A stretch of 64,000 nucleotides of DNA from Lineus longissimus (GCF_910592395.1 NC_088308.1:27419501-27483500); one strand, 5' to 3'; positions 46,108-61,100 are shown, counted from the stretch's first letter. Numbers and translations: made by a program. The notes: a model not told the origin generated them from the letters alone.

Positions 46108-49100
46108 GTAAGATTCTGAGTGACTCAAAATCTCGTATTACTTCATAGTGTAAAATGTACGGTGTATATGTGTGTTGACATTTCATGTATATACTAAAGG
46201 TATACAGTGTTTCTCAAGTGTGGAAGACCTGATGTCAAGTATTATTTAGAGAATAATCTGTTAGGCCTATATCAATTGTTTGTGTATTTAAGCCTGGTTT
46301 TGTGAAAAGCTGATTTGTAAATCCCTTAAGTCCAAATTCGAGACGGGCTTCATCATTCTCATTTTTTTACATTGCTGAGTAGGCCTTTACCGATATAGCC
46401 ATGGTCTTATTACTGATTGAGTGATTGAGTTCAAAAAGCCTACTCACTAAGGCCTAGCTGTGTCTCAACTCAATCAAATAGTCAATCGTCAATCAATCAA
46501 TCTGTTATCAATCAAAAGTGAGTAGGTCCACTATAAGTATTTTCTTGAAAAAATTAACCTCGTTTAAAAGCTTGTAGGCCTGGTGATATTTGTCCCAAGA
46601 AAACCCCTAAGAAAGTTGGGACGCACTGGTCTGGCACCCCCCTGGATCCTCAAAACTGCTGAGGTTTTTGCCTCCTCCTTGTCCTATAATCTTGACAACA
46701 GAACTGACTTTTAGTTGCAGGGTGGGGGGGGGGGGGGGGGGGTTGTTTGCCTTGCCCCTACCCCTCTGCCAAAGGGGCAGTCTTGGGAGGTGTTGCTTCT
46801 GGGTTCTTGGTATGAGGGACACATCACTATAAATACTTCATCCAAACTCATAAACCCTTTGGCGTTGCTGTGGTGTGGTAGTAGGCCTAGTGAGTTGTGT
46901 TGCATGAAAACTTATTTTCGATGCAACTTACCTGGAAAAATGTGCCTGCCTCTGAAAGATGATAATAAGGTTCTGAACTTCTAATTGTGCATTTTGAGCA
47001 ACTGAGCTGGAGCAAGAATTTCCTTCAGCAACCACCTGTCCTTTGCTGTAAAACAGGTTGGAATCAAAATTTTTCAGATTGTATGTTCTGCATGGGATGA
47101 AAGTTTCTTAACACTTTCGTCCTGGCCCTGAACATTTATCAAAAAAAGGCATGCATCTTGAAACCAGTCCCCAGTGGTAAGCTTGTGGAGGCTTGACCGC
47201 TCACTCAAAATGTGCAAGCAGGGAGAGGAGCATGTAAATGACTTTGTTATTGGTAGTGGTATGCATGGAGGCAAAGCAGGCTTAAAAATCCTCCCTCTGC
47301 ATCCTGAGAGGAATCGATCAGAATCCTCTAGCTCAAGCTTATATCTTGCATATATAATGCATGCATTTATGATGAACTAGGGAATTGACATGGCAGAAAA
47401 AATGCATAACATCGCTCTATTTTTATCTAAAATTTGCCTCAGCTACGGGTGGTTAATATCCACCTGTTGCTCACTTCGATACAAGATGTATAGGCCTACT
47501 TGAAGGTAGCTTCATAACTGAAGGTAACTTGAAATTTTTCTGGCATTAGGTTACCTTTTCATTGGTTTCTTGTTGCACGTGGATCCCAGATGGAGTGAGG
47601 ATCATGCTAAAGATCAATGGTTACGCCATAATGGGCAAATGTTCAGACTCTTATGGAATTGCCCTCAAGCTGAACATTGCTTTTCTCTTCTTAATTGTTT
47701 CTCAAAGTTAGGCATGCTGGAGTCTGATTAGAAACGTTACCTGCATAAATTGCTGGGTTAGTGGGATTCTCTTAAGTGACATTTATATAAGATTTATTGC
47801 TCTGCACTAACTTCACTGCCTGTCCACTATGCAGTTTGTGAACACTCTACACTTGTGTACTTTCTCCACAATTTATCAAAGACTACACAAACTGACAACA
47901 ACATTATAATTCTTCATTTGGGCCCGTTCTTGCATGAAAATCTGTTATTTGGTCTGACCCTACCAATGGTTGTAGTTGTACTCAATGAAAGATGAGCCAT
48001 TTTCAATAGAATGGCAATTTACAATGGACAATAGATCACTCAGAGTGTTCAATAGAAGATCTCAATACATGCCTACAGTTGTATGATTTAACTTGATCAC
48101 TACTTTGTATCCAATAATAAGAAAGGCCCAGGGAGTTTTTCTGTACTATTTGATATACCACTGTGGCCACGGTGTATTCGGTGTGGTGGAATCTGATCAG
48201 CATGTCACGCATATTGTTCATGAGTCCTGAATTATCAAACTTGTGGAAGTTTTGTTCCTTCATCATGTTCGTCATGCAGTCATTCCTCATGCCCAGATTC
48301 ATGCATTATTGGACACTCTTATTGTTGACTCCACCATTTGCCCAAATGTGCTGGCCAAGGTGTCCTTGGTATTAAATGCCTGGTAGTCAAGATAATCCTT
48401 GGCAAAGATTCTTTGTCGTCTAGTCCCCATTCTGGTCCCTGAGGCAGGGGCTTCTCAGCCTTTTATATTCCCACCAATTTTCTCCCATTTCCCACAATTT
48501 AGAATCAATTATCCATCAACAAAACTCATCATAGGGCATGAATCTGAAATAAACTTTTCATTGTAGAAACATCCCTACAAAAACGAAAATGAAACAAGGT
48601 GCCATTCTCGCCCACGATACTGTGTCTGTAATTTCAAATGCTATCATAATTTACATTTTATGTCCCAATTCTCATTCTTTATGACATGAATAACATGAAC
48701 TAATCGATTGGCCATGAGAAATGAGTGGGAACTGTTGACAGTTGTTCTAGTGCAAAATTATGGCCCATTGTTTGGCAGTCAAATGAGTGCAGGGAGGGAT
48801 CCTTCTCTTCCTTATCCCAAACTAATGTTAATGTGTTTCTATGTTACAGGTCACGCCAGGAAGTTTAGCAGACAAATGCGGCCTAAAGGGAGGCGATATG
48901 ATAATGAAAATAGGAGAAAATGATGTGTCTAATGCCTTTCATAAAGATGCCCAAGCTTTTGTGATGAAAAGTGGAGACTGTTTAGAATTATCAATACAAA
49001 GGTAAGAAATGGATGGGAGAGATTTCCACTCATGTATTGTATAGCAAGAAGTATACTAAATACAGTGGAACCCCGGTAACACGACCTCCCAAGGGACTAA

Positions 49101-52100
49101 GCCGAAGTGGTCGTGTTACCGGGGTGGTCGCGTTAGTGAATTTAAGAATCATAAGTAGGTTTTCCCGCCAAAACATCGTCCTAGCAGATATGCTGTGTGT
49201 ACATTGACATGCATTAATGACTACGCCACCGGGTGATTCGATAATTTGTGTGTATATCACGAATAAAAAATCATTTTCTTGAGTGTTTTGCGTTTAATTT
49301 ACAACTTATGTAAATGAGTAAATAAACTGACGAGAGCTAATTAGACCAAACATTACATTAAAACTTGAGCATGCTAATTAGAGCAAGCATGTCATTCACA
49401 CCATCGGCAGCTGCCCTTCTTGATGTCAAGCTAATATTCCCGCTAACATTGAGAGAGGTGATGTGAGAAGATGTTGAGAATTATTCCTGATGTCTTCCTG
49501 CTTTAACTTCAGCCAATTTGAACTGGTACTGATTAAATCATCTTTTTAAAAACGTATTTTATCAATATTACGACGTAGTAAGCATTCTTTACTTTGAGTA
49601 TCGGTACTCTTACTAATCAACATAATTTATTTGTCCTAAAAACTACGTGTGCATGCCTCTTGACATCATTTAATACTAAATGATGAAAAACAAACCGTGA
49701 GTCGAAAAGAAAGTTTATTCTTCATTTTATTTGCGCTTACATTTGATCAAACTCACTTACACATCATTTATTTTCATATGGATTCCCATGGTCATTGTGT
49801 TCGAGGTGCTAACTATCAACACGGATTTGCGAGAAGGTGCCAATTGATACGATGCGGTCATGGTTGATTACGGCAATTAGGCCTCATGGTCGCGTTAGCG
49901 GGGTTAATTTGCAGTTTGGGACCGACCAAGCTGGTGGTCGCGGTCTGGGTACCGGGGTGGTCGTGTTAGCGAGGGCCAGTTAATGAGAATTAGAGAGAAA
50001 ACCATTCGGGACCGGAGAATTTTGGTCGTGTTCGCGGGGTGGTCGCGTTACTGAGGTGGTCGCCGACCGGGGTTCCACTGTAGGACCTAAGTTGACTGGT
50101 CGTTCAATTGATTGCTGGAGATCTGTACAGAGATTGTGACTGTCCACGCCAGTCCATCATGTATGCAATCCAGAATGTGTAGCAGCCAGTGCGCACATAG
50201 AATTTTCATTTCTCTCACAGCTGACGACAGTGGACTAATACAAATGACACAATATTATCCAATAAGCCTTCAATTCAAACTGTATTTAGTATGGGATTTG
50301 GTGTTCTAGAATAGTGCCAATTAAATCCACATGTGTCATAACAGGACATCCCACTCAACTTTTTCATGAATGAAATGCAATGACGTCAGGGGGAGCACAT
50401 ACCCAGAATACCATATCAGATGACCTGAATTCCTGATGGGGTCAGACAGTATTACGGTAAAGCTATCACAATGGACAATTTTCATGCTGTGTTGATTCAT
50501 TTTCGATACATTCCTTACCTTTTAGGGTAAAAACAACTATTGGTCAATGATGCTTCCGATAAGTAACATTGTTGACAAAATAACCGAAGGGGAATTCTTT
50601 CTGTTATCAGGTGTCGTATCAGATGAGTGACCAATTGGAATAATTATAGTCATCCACTGTCAAAACTGCCTATTAGGCACAAATTATACATACAAATCAT
50701 TTTGTTAAACCTCATTTGTATTTCTTGCAATGCCATTTAACATTCCAGTGACATTTTTTTGATTATTTGTTCAATAAGTACATGTAGTAAGATTATACAG
50801 TTCGCACAATGAATTTCATTCAGTTTTTTTGGTGATGTAAAACTTCGAGTTCCAAGTTTTGTCTGACATGGCACTACAACATTCTTGGGAGTTTTGGAAT
50901 GTTTAATTGCCACTTAAATTGCCAAAGAGGAGATTCTTCACCACTGCCCAAAGCTATCCCTGATAGTCAGTTCTGCCAGTGACCATAAAGACCATTAGGA
51001 ATTGTCAACATCCTAACTCCTGTTCTGTCAGAAAAAATGTTTTGGTAATGCTCCCTGCTACATAGCTAAAATCTACAAGTATGCCAGATATCACTGTTTT
51101 ATGTAGTTTTAACTAGAACTCTACATTTAATGCACCTACACACAATGTACAGGTGTACAGGTGTACATGAACGTATGGATGAGTCTTTCTGAGCATTCAT
51201 GCTGCCCCCTATGTAATGAGTTGATTGTGTTTTTGTTTCAGTTTCTCAAACACACCTCGGGCTCTTCTGACTAACCTGTGCAGATATTGCTGTAAACTAC
51301 ATTCTTTCTCTCAGACACACGCTTTCTGTCTAGTCTACCATTTGTCTGCCATCTGATAACGAAGAAATCGATGAAGCAGCCATTCCTTTGGCCTCTGCGT
51401 TATTTTTTAGCATCAATCGCTCTGTCAGTATTCTAGTGGCAGGTGCAGAAACTAATGAACTGTCGGCAACGATACATTCCCGATGAATATGGGAAGTCCA
51501 GTATCCATCCTTGATCCCCCTTTAGATCAAAATCCAAAATATTAGCTCTGAAGTAATGTTTTGTTGCTGTCGATCCATTTCAGGGGTGGTCGTGCACCAA
51601 TGCCAATGATGGGAGGAGGAGATTACCCAATGTACAATGAAGATGTAAGTAAAAGCCAACTTCTTTCAAAACAAATCACTTATTGAAGTTTACTGGCCTC
51701 AATCTGAATGACATATTGCCAAGTAAAGCCAAGGTAGCCAAACTTGTTATGAAGAACCGTGCCCTGGTTGTCTACTTTGATGAACGGTGTCAGTAAGTAA
51801 CAGGTTGCAAATACAGAGCTACCTCCTACACATTTTGCAGCATTCAAGGTTCATCTACCTACCTATCCATGGCATCAATCCCACAAAATGGTCAAATCTC
51901 ACGATTTCATTAATTACTTGGCGTTGACAGGCGACCACTTGCCAACACAATGCATTTCAACTTGATGAATAATATGCTCCATTCAATCTTGTTTTGCTAT
52001 TTACCAACAAACAAAACATTTATCTTCTGTGTATTTGGGGCTGAGAATAACTGCTCGTACCTGCCCAGTCATTCCACAGGTAGGCCTACTTTCCTGATGA

Positions 52101-55100
52101 AAGGCCATCAATATTCTAAGCGTTCAAACTAGTTGTGTACCCAATTCTTGCATAGTTTCGCGGATACTCGGGCAGGCTGGTTGGACATTTACTTTCTAAA
52201 CTTTCATATCAAAATGTCGGCTTATCGGCAAAAACATACCCGCACTCGGGGTGGCACAGGGTCTGATATTGTTCTGGTAGGTTTGTTGTGTTTTCGTAGA
52301 TTGGCTTGTATCTTAGAATAGCACTAACTCTACCGCTTCATAGTTTCCTTCAAGTTACTCCTACAAGGTCATACCAGAAGGTTGTTAGTGTAGCGCTCTA
52401 CCAGATGTTGTAAAGCTGGGGCAGGCTCTTTCTTTATTTCCTTGTTGGTATTTTGCTTTTAGTATGTCTATAGTCGTAGGCGATGAAAATGAATATTGCA
52501 TCAAGTTGCCTCGGTTGAAACTATGTTACTAAAAGGTTTCTCTGACGATGGATAAGCTCATTGATTATGCTAGGCAATGTCTTGCATAGGATAAGCAATG
52601 ATAAGGATGACGGATAAGCTCATTGATTATGCTAGGCAATGTCTTGCATAGGATAAGCAATGATAAGGATGACCGATAAGCTCATTGATTATGCTAGGCA
52701 ATGTCTTGCATAGGATAAGCAATGATAAGGATGACGGATAAGCTCATTGATTATGCTAGGCAATGTCTTGCATGTAGTTGGCATTCAGTCATTGCTCTTT
52801 CATACTCGCCCTAACTTCTAATTCTAACTCAAGCCCAAGGCTGAGCGCCTGATGGTGAGTAGAGTGGTGCCCTAAAGTTATTTGATTACCATGTTGTGGT
52901 GTTGACTAAATATTTGCAGTCATGAACATGTAGTTGTTAAATCTACCTACATGTATGTCGACTAATATGTCAGACTTGTTGCTACATATAACTACCTTGT
53001 TATGAGATAGTTCAACTTTGCTAAGTTACGTCATAACACAGGTAACTAATGCAAGCAGAAGGAGGTGAGCTCCACCTCACTCAGGGTAAAGAATTCTGAT
53101 TTTCTTCCTCAATCTTTTGATAAGAAGTTAGCATTCCTCATTGCACCTTTGCATCTGTAATCATGTAATACAGATTCATATGAAAGCCAAATGAGTACAT
53201 TCCAATGTCATATCAATATCATAGAATCCCCTATTATGGAAACAATGGTCATATCTATCATGGGCCCATGGACTCTACTATGGGGCCTTAGATTCTACCA
53301 TGGGCCCATGGCCTCTACCATGGGCCCTTTGACTCTACCATGGGCCCATGGACTCTACTATAGGCCCTTAGATTCTACAATGGGCCCTTAGATTCTACCA
53401 TTGGCCCTTAGATTCTACCATGGGCCCGTAGACTCTACCATGGGCCCTTAGATTCTACCATGGGCCCGTAGATTCTACCATAGGCCATCATCAATTCTAT
53501 GAAGGAAAGTCTTGCCTGTGTATATGCCTCCAAGTCTGATCTGGAAGTGAAAGGGTTTCTGGGAATATGCCTAGAGTCCTAAGACATGATGCATCTGCAA
53601 GGTCAAGGAAAGTCTCACTGCAACACTGGTTCTTTCCTTCACCACTCCTTTACCATTGGACAAATAGATAAACGAGGCCAAAACTAAATTAAAAGTTTTA
53701 GATGCCAAGCCATACATTATTTCTCGGTCGTGGCTCTTCATAGAGAGATTTCACAGAGATCTCTACTTCAGGCTAACTGAAGTTAAGCAAGGTGAGGTTG
53801 CCTTATTCAGCCACACTCATGAAGTACCTACATGAAACAGGAGCCTACCGTCTGTTCGTCTATGGCCAACTTACAGTCAATAGCATGCTTCTTCACTGAG
53901 ATTGTCTCAGATTTCAAGACTTGTACTCTGAGTTTAGATAATAAAAATCGTGCAGCGATTAAGCAATGGCGTAAAGTTCATCCTAGCGCTAACATTGCTC
54001 TCACAGTTTACTTGTCTAGTTAACCACCACTAGGCAATGCTTACCCGCTAATGATGCTAAGATTCTTGGCTACAGAGTAGGTGGTAGCTAGAGCCCGGGT
54101 GCTGGAGGCACATGGATTACATTACTTTCATTTACATGTTCATGTAGAGTGTCAGGTTCTTGAAAGTAGAAACAGTCACCTTCTAGCCAGAATCTGCAGA
54201 TTCCTGACACCTTGCCTACTAAAGGCCATCGTCAGTCAAATCTTACCAATCAATGGATTGTTGCTGAGCTTATTGTAAGTCTACTTGGAGCCAGAATTTG
54301 TCAAAAGTGTCTCATCAACTTAAGCATTCTCTCTTTGTCAAATCAACTTGCTGTGCCCAACCACTTCCTACTCTACAAGTGTAGTGCTAAAACCACAGAT
54401 ATGGGTAAAGCATTATAAGCCTGTAATATATTCCTCGTTGATCAGGTTGCATACGATTATGGCATATCATGCTGCTATTCTGGCCATCTGTATTACAGTA
54501 AATCAATTCTTGATATTGGTGTATTGATCAGGTGTGCAGGAGTATCTTATTCTGATGATAGTTGCTCATTAGTCTTTCGAAACAATAAGACTGTAGAGCT
54601 GAAAGACTCCATGCTTCTTAAATGCAAGTGCCAGAGCAAGTTTTCTCAAAGTGACTAGATTTCTTGTTGTTCCTTGTCGTTGAATTGCATAAAGAGCTGC
54701 GGTTCAGAGCTCATTCTTTCCCAAAAGGGTTCACTTTCAGAGCTACCATCTTTGAATCTTACTGAATCACACCTGAAAGCCATTGGCTGTTGATGATGAA
54801 CCTCCCTCACCCACACTCCACACAGCCCCACTCCATCCTTACCCCTATCAAGATTTGGCTGATTCTTCTTCGAGAGAAAGGTGGTGATAGATGACAAGGT
54901 CTGTTGGAGAGTTGGTCTTTGCTGTCAAGGATTGAAAATCCCCATAGTTGTCTTGGAATCTGCCTTCACTATTGTCTTCCCTGGGGCTGACATCTTCACC
55001 ATGTTGTCTTTCATGTCTTAGGTTGGTTGAAATTGCTTGAACCTGGGATATCGTTCTGCCTGGGTAGATTCCTGTGTTGTTTGCATACTTGAATGTTCGG

Positions 55101-58100
55101 TACACTTACTCCATGGTGTGCGATTTCAAGAAAAATAGCTAAGAGTTGGATGAAAATGGTTGGAATAAGCCAAGGTTGTTCTTTGCACTGAATGATCAGG
55201 ATGTATTTGTCATGTTAGATCAATAGAGAGAAGATCAAAGTGGAAGTGATGATTCGGTGTGGGGTTATTCAAGGGTTTGTTTGGCGATGACAATTTGGGT
55301 TAGACAAATTTGTATTAGACTAGATTGTTGAAGATATTTTGGCCAGAAAGGGAAAGGAAGCATGCCTGTCCATGCTAAATATTGTTTGTTTTTTTCAGAA
55401 CTCCGGCTACCTCAACCCAAATCCACAATACGGGACCCCAACTGGCCCTGGACCACGTGAATATGCTGCTCAAAATGTTACTCAACAAATGTCCAACTTA
55501 AACTTAAATCCGTAAGTGTTGTCCAGGTTATGTTTTGCCATTTACTTTGAAATAGCCGCCTTTTGAGATTATGTTGCCATTGCATCTAGATTTATCTAAA
55601 GCGCCCCCTCGAAATAAGCCCTGTACTATGAAGATCACTCAACTGGCGGCAAATCCCACTCCTTCTTGTACATTGCAACTGAAGCGGAGGCAGAACTCTC
55701 TGGATGTGTTCCCACATGTAATTGGTGTGATTTGCACCCGTTAGCCCATTAAAGATGATTACCTCAACTAGGAAGTACACAGACCTCAGCAAATTAACCG
55801 CCACTCTTTCAATTGGCCTTTGGAGCATCATAATATATCATTACCAGACATCAACGGAGGCAGTCCTTGGATGAAAATTAGCAATGTTGGTGTTTGCTGA
55901 TAGAATGAAATTATGTTCGACAGACAACTGTTGGCTGGCTGAAAAATTGTGGCTGTTTTGCACTTAAGGGCTATCGATTCTCTTAGAATCAGTCGGAAGT
56001 TGTGGATGGACCCTGCTGCCTCTGTCTAATCTCTTGTTTCATATTGTCATTGCAGGATGCCAGCCCCCTACAGTCCCCATGGGCAGCAAAGTGCAGGTTA
56101 TACAGGTCCGCAGTCTCCTTCTTTCCTTCATTTACAAAATGAACTTGAGTTTGATTATGAAGGTGGAGGTAAAGTTGATTGGTATATCATCATCTGCTAG
56201 CCATAGCTTTAAAAAGTAGCATTGAAAAAAGGTTTCCTTGAATAATATTTTTTATAATTTGGTTAGTCTCAATGTTTGACTCAGCCATGAAGCCATTGTC
56301 TCCTGGCTGTGGTTGATCAAAAGCAAAACATGCCCGATGAGTCTGTATGACCAGTTGTCATGACTCACTTATGGCCCTGGGTCTTGTAGAGTCATCGTAA
56401 GTTCACCATATTCAGACACCGCCCTAATTCAATACTCACAATGAGACATGGGTGGTGGGCATGATGAGGTACACATTCTATCTTCCCATGACATCAGCTA
56501 ATTAAAGCCAACAACCCAGTCCCCACACATCCTTCCAAGAAGTCTCATCTTGACTCAGTATCATTGGTGACAGTTTCTTCGGAATTTCTTGACACCCAAT
56601 CAACCTGTTGGGAGGGCAGGAAGGAAATGTCATTACAGTGAGGGAAATGAGTAGGAAATTGAACACCTAGGAGAGAAATATGGTGCTAGGTGCAGCTTAC
56701 ATTAACTGTGAACTCCAGAACCAACATTAGCTCTCACTTAGCTTTAGAGGAATGCTAATGAAATATTGCTTTCTTTGAGTAGATTTCCCCGAAGCTTGAA
56801 ATGACCAATGCTTACTGTTCTATCGAGGCTGTGCCATGACGTCAATCAGTGTCGTTGAAACTGTTGACGTCACTGGTAAAGTGTGGAAGTAACATGAATT
56901 TGACATCAAAAATGGTATCAGCTGCTTCAGTGATGACTTTGTCTTCACTGCACCAATTGGCTTTGCAAAGAGTTCAAGTAGTACAGGGGTGCTCGAACAA
57001 GGGCTGATTTACTGACCTAAAATGTTTTGATTGAATGACAAGGAAGAGTTTTGTTGAGCTGTCAACTTGTCAGACTAAAAGTGATGAGAAATTATGGCAA
57101 ATGCCAATTTTCTTTATGTTGTGTTTGGAGCAAATTGGTTTTGTCATAAAAGTGCATTTTGCATTGTATGTCTTAGATTGCGCCCTTATTGGATTAGCTG
57201 CAAAAAGTATAAATATGTCAGTTAAAAAATCCACCATCAGATGAAACACTAAACTTGTGTGAAGCGATGTGATTTTGGCTGGCGGAATGAGATATGATCA
57301 ATTCTACTTTTTGGTTGGACATGCAAGCCCGGCTGGTATTCATTGATTATGATTTTAGGTGTTGATTTTGAAATTTCATTTATTCTAAAATTGTGTATCC
57401 AGCTGTCCGTTTGAATAAAGTTGCCCCTGGCCGCCATTTGCAAAATGGATGACGTACAAGGACTACCTTTAGGTCAGCTTGGAATCCATGAAGGTTTGTA
57501 CCACAAGAAATCTGATTTATTGATTAGATCCCTGGTATCATCCATGGTGACCATGTCCAGCCAGCCTTCACTTTTGTATTGTGTAGTTGTAGTGTTGATT
57601 TATGTATTTTTAATCAGTTTTGTATACATTTTGCTTGCATTCTAACATCTGTAGTGTATAGTACTGTACTGTGTAACAGGTGTTTGTGCAATATTTGCAG
57701 AATGCTGCCCTAGATGGCTGGATCATGTCGACTGTCAGTCGATCTCTTCCACTTCAGTCAACTTTGACTATTTTGTTTTATGAAGCTTGTTCCCGTAGGG
57801 GGATCACTGCAGTTTGGGAGTGGAGGGGGGTTTCAGGGACACTAGGATCATAGTGGTCTATATATGATGGTTAAGGTCTATCGGCCTGTTGTTGACTCTG
57901 CTGGTTTGGCTGAAGCCTACAGAGTTCAGTGATGTCCTATCCTGTCTGACATATTATGCAGTTGTTATTATAGAGACACAGCGTGTAGTCATAGCACTCC
58001 CCCTTCAGTCACCATTGCTAATGCATTTGCAGAGTAGATAACTGTAGACCTCGACCTACACACTTTTGCAACTCTGAATCCCCTGAAACTTGAAACGCTC

Positions 58101-61100
58101 ATTTCTTGTATTATCCCTGCAGTTAAGTTCATATAAAAGTGAGGCATAAAACTATTCTCACCCCGTTTTATAGTTGTGAAGGTATTCGACTCATGTGGAC
58201 ATGCTGAGGTTTACATTATCTGTTCAACTTCCCCATGTTATGAACCAAAGTCTTCTTTCAGATGAGATTGATGCCAGTAATAACAATGTCTCAGTAGCTC
58301 CACCTAAAGATAATGATACTCCACCGGAGCTACCATCCAACCCTCCACCAGACTTGCCTGCATGTCCGCCACCTGACTTTCAGCTGAACCAGCCACAGAG
58401 AGTGGTTAAGAAGCAGTACAACTCGCCTGCTGGGCTGTACGCTGGTCAGACTGCAGGTGAAGTGAAGGCTGAGTCATACACACATTCTATTATCAAAGCA
58501 GCAGCAAGACCTGCAGGGTAAACTCATGGACATATTTTTTGTGGCTTGTAGAAGGTGTTGGCAATGATGCTGGTTAAACAGCTCTAAAGCTGTTCCGAAT
58601 AAGATGAACAAAATCAAGAGTGCATTTAGCCAGCATCAAAACTTCTGTATTATCAACTTTAGTCTTATTTTCTTCAATGCTTTGTACATTACATGCCAAG
58701 TGCTGGGTTCAGAAGATTCGAGTCCTTTTCAAATGCCAAACAGTCCTACAGGTGGGGGAGTATTGACGTAACTTGTGAATAATCTTCTGAGCCCTGGCTT
58801 AAATCATGCTCCCTTGACTGGTAGTGGATCCAGGGTAGAATGGCTTCCACAGTATGCAGCAACCCTTGATCTCCGTCAGATGTGATGTCATTCCACACCA
58901 TCCACTGCCACAATGGGGGGATTTCCATGAGGTACATCCAAAGCAAGAACACATACAGGGTGGGCCAAAAACAAGCTTTCTCACATTCCAACTCCTGTTT
59001 TGCTTGTGTACCTAATGGAACTCCCTCTGGGAACACCTTTCCCCTACCTCTCTTAGTAGTTATACAGCTTTCTATATCTTCTGCCATGTTTGCTCTATTC
59101 TAGCTCCCGGTGGACGACAGCCTTGGCAAAGGTATTGCTTTATCAATGTTGGAATGTTGTTTGAACTTGTGTTCATAGTTTTTACCCTCCATTTCTACTC
59201 ATACCTCCTTCCCTCAACCCTTTAAACACTGGAGTCTTTTTCTTAGATGAACAAAAGTATTGACTGATGTGTTGTCAATTGACTGTGGAAACACTAAAAC
59301 CTAGTCCGATCATTGTTCCTATCAACCTGTGCCGTGAGTTAATACCAGTATCATGAAAATTGGTGATCAGCCCCAATGATGACTCTGTAGACACCGCCTG
59401 CCCCTATTAAATACTCCTGCCCGCTTTATGACATTGATCTCCTATGGTAGAAGGGCCCCCTCAGTCATAGCCAGTAGCCTGTTGTGTTGGTGTTCATTCA
59501 AGAATGTTGGGTGCATGATTCAGATATGATTGACCATGAGGAGAGTATCCAGTTGTTTGGCCCATGTTTCACTTTTTGCTTTGGTTGCTCTTCTAACAGC
59601 AAATGTTTCTTTTTCACTAACGTATTGTAGTTTAATTCATTATTTCCATTCTGAATGCAAAGCCTGAACTATGTCATCAGTTTGATATAGTTTGGTACCA
59701 TAAATTGGCAGTGCTGTTTATGCAGTGTCTTTCACTCAGGCAACACTGCTATAGAAGACTTGTAGACATACCATTTGTCTTGCATGTACAGTACAATGTA
59801 TGTCACGTATTCATTAAGTTAATAGTAACAACATTATTCAATATCAGTGTATGTTTCAACCTACATTGTAATCCTGCTATTGTAGTCTTGATACAAGAGT
59901 CAAGAAGTGCTGAGAACTTGAGTGAACCTTTGTCAGTTAATTGCTCCCAACAAAATCTAAACTTTGATTAAGCAGCAGCAATCCGTTACATTTGTAGTTG
60001 GTAGTGTTCGTAGTTTACCATGAAAACTTGACATGGTATTAGCACACAGGCTCCACAGTAACTTTTGAATCTACCACACACCAGAAATGAAAACAAAGAT
60101 GACTGACCATTTGCCATTGTTTTGTGTCATACCAGTGTGTACTCTAGTTCTCTGCCCTTCGGCCATCACTCGTGTTCGAGAATGCCTATCTGTTTTTCTG
60201 TTATTCATCTCATTGCATGAGCATGTTTTGTGTTTGTTTGCTCCAGGATCTCTGAACCCTCTCCATCCATACCCGACGCTCCTGCATTCGAACCGAAAAA
60301 ATCCGAAACATATCGGCTATTGAAAAAAGAGGAAGTGCCAAAGAATAATAGTGATGTGCAAAATGGCAGCAATTCGCTCTCAAGGAAAAGTAAACCAAAA
60401 CCATTAGTTAATGATGATCCTGATCGTGAGCCGATGCATTCCCGCTCATTCAAGATGTTGCAGCAACAACTACAGAGGTAACAACTATGTATTTGTTGTA
60501 TTGTTATACCTTATAAAAGGTCAAAGTAAACGGGTCACCTTGTCATTCGCTGCTTGAGCACAGATAGGTTCTCACAGTGCATATGCTTCCCACAGTGCTG
60601 CTATGCATTATGGTACTATGCACTAGAAGCTACCTGATGGTGATGGGTCATCACTCGAACCCAGGGTTTGAGAGATGAATCCGGGGAATTAGCAATGGCC
60701 ATCACTAATGTATCGTTGCAGACTTCTTGTATAGAGAGTACATGTAGCTCTTCGATGCATCAGAAATTGTGCACAATCTATGAACACTTTGTGTGCGCTT
60801 TTGAATAGCCCGGTGTCATCCCTATCTGAAGTTGCATTTTCCCCCTGGTTTCTTCTTTGATTATATCTGTATAGTTACTGACTGTCCTAGAATCTATTTG
60901 CTATCCCATGGAAACAGAGGTGAGAATTTGAGCTTGGATTTTGCATCAGTTTATAAATTCATAATCTAAAATTCCCAACCACGATGTCCTCGTTGACAGG
61001 ACCACAGAAGTATTTTTACTTGCAATTATTAAACACATCCTTTTATCGTTGTTTTTCTCACATTTTAAGTTGATTATATTTGATATCTGATGTAGGGATA

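Noticed and set aside
53191-53391. 66-codon frame reading MGPW repeats
   Set aside because: It is the 21-bp minisatellite read in frame.
54655-55105. Two overlapping minus-strand frames of 80 and 85 codons in PDZ-LIM B intron 3
   Set aside because: Composition is faintly protein-like, but there is no recognisable domain, no acceptor-donor pair and two frames compete, so I do not call an exon or retroelement.
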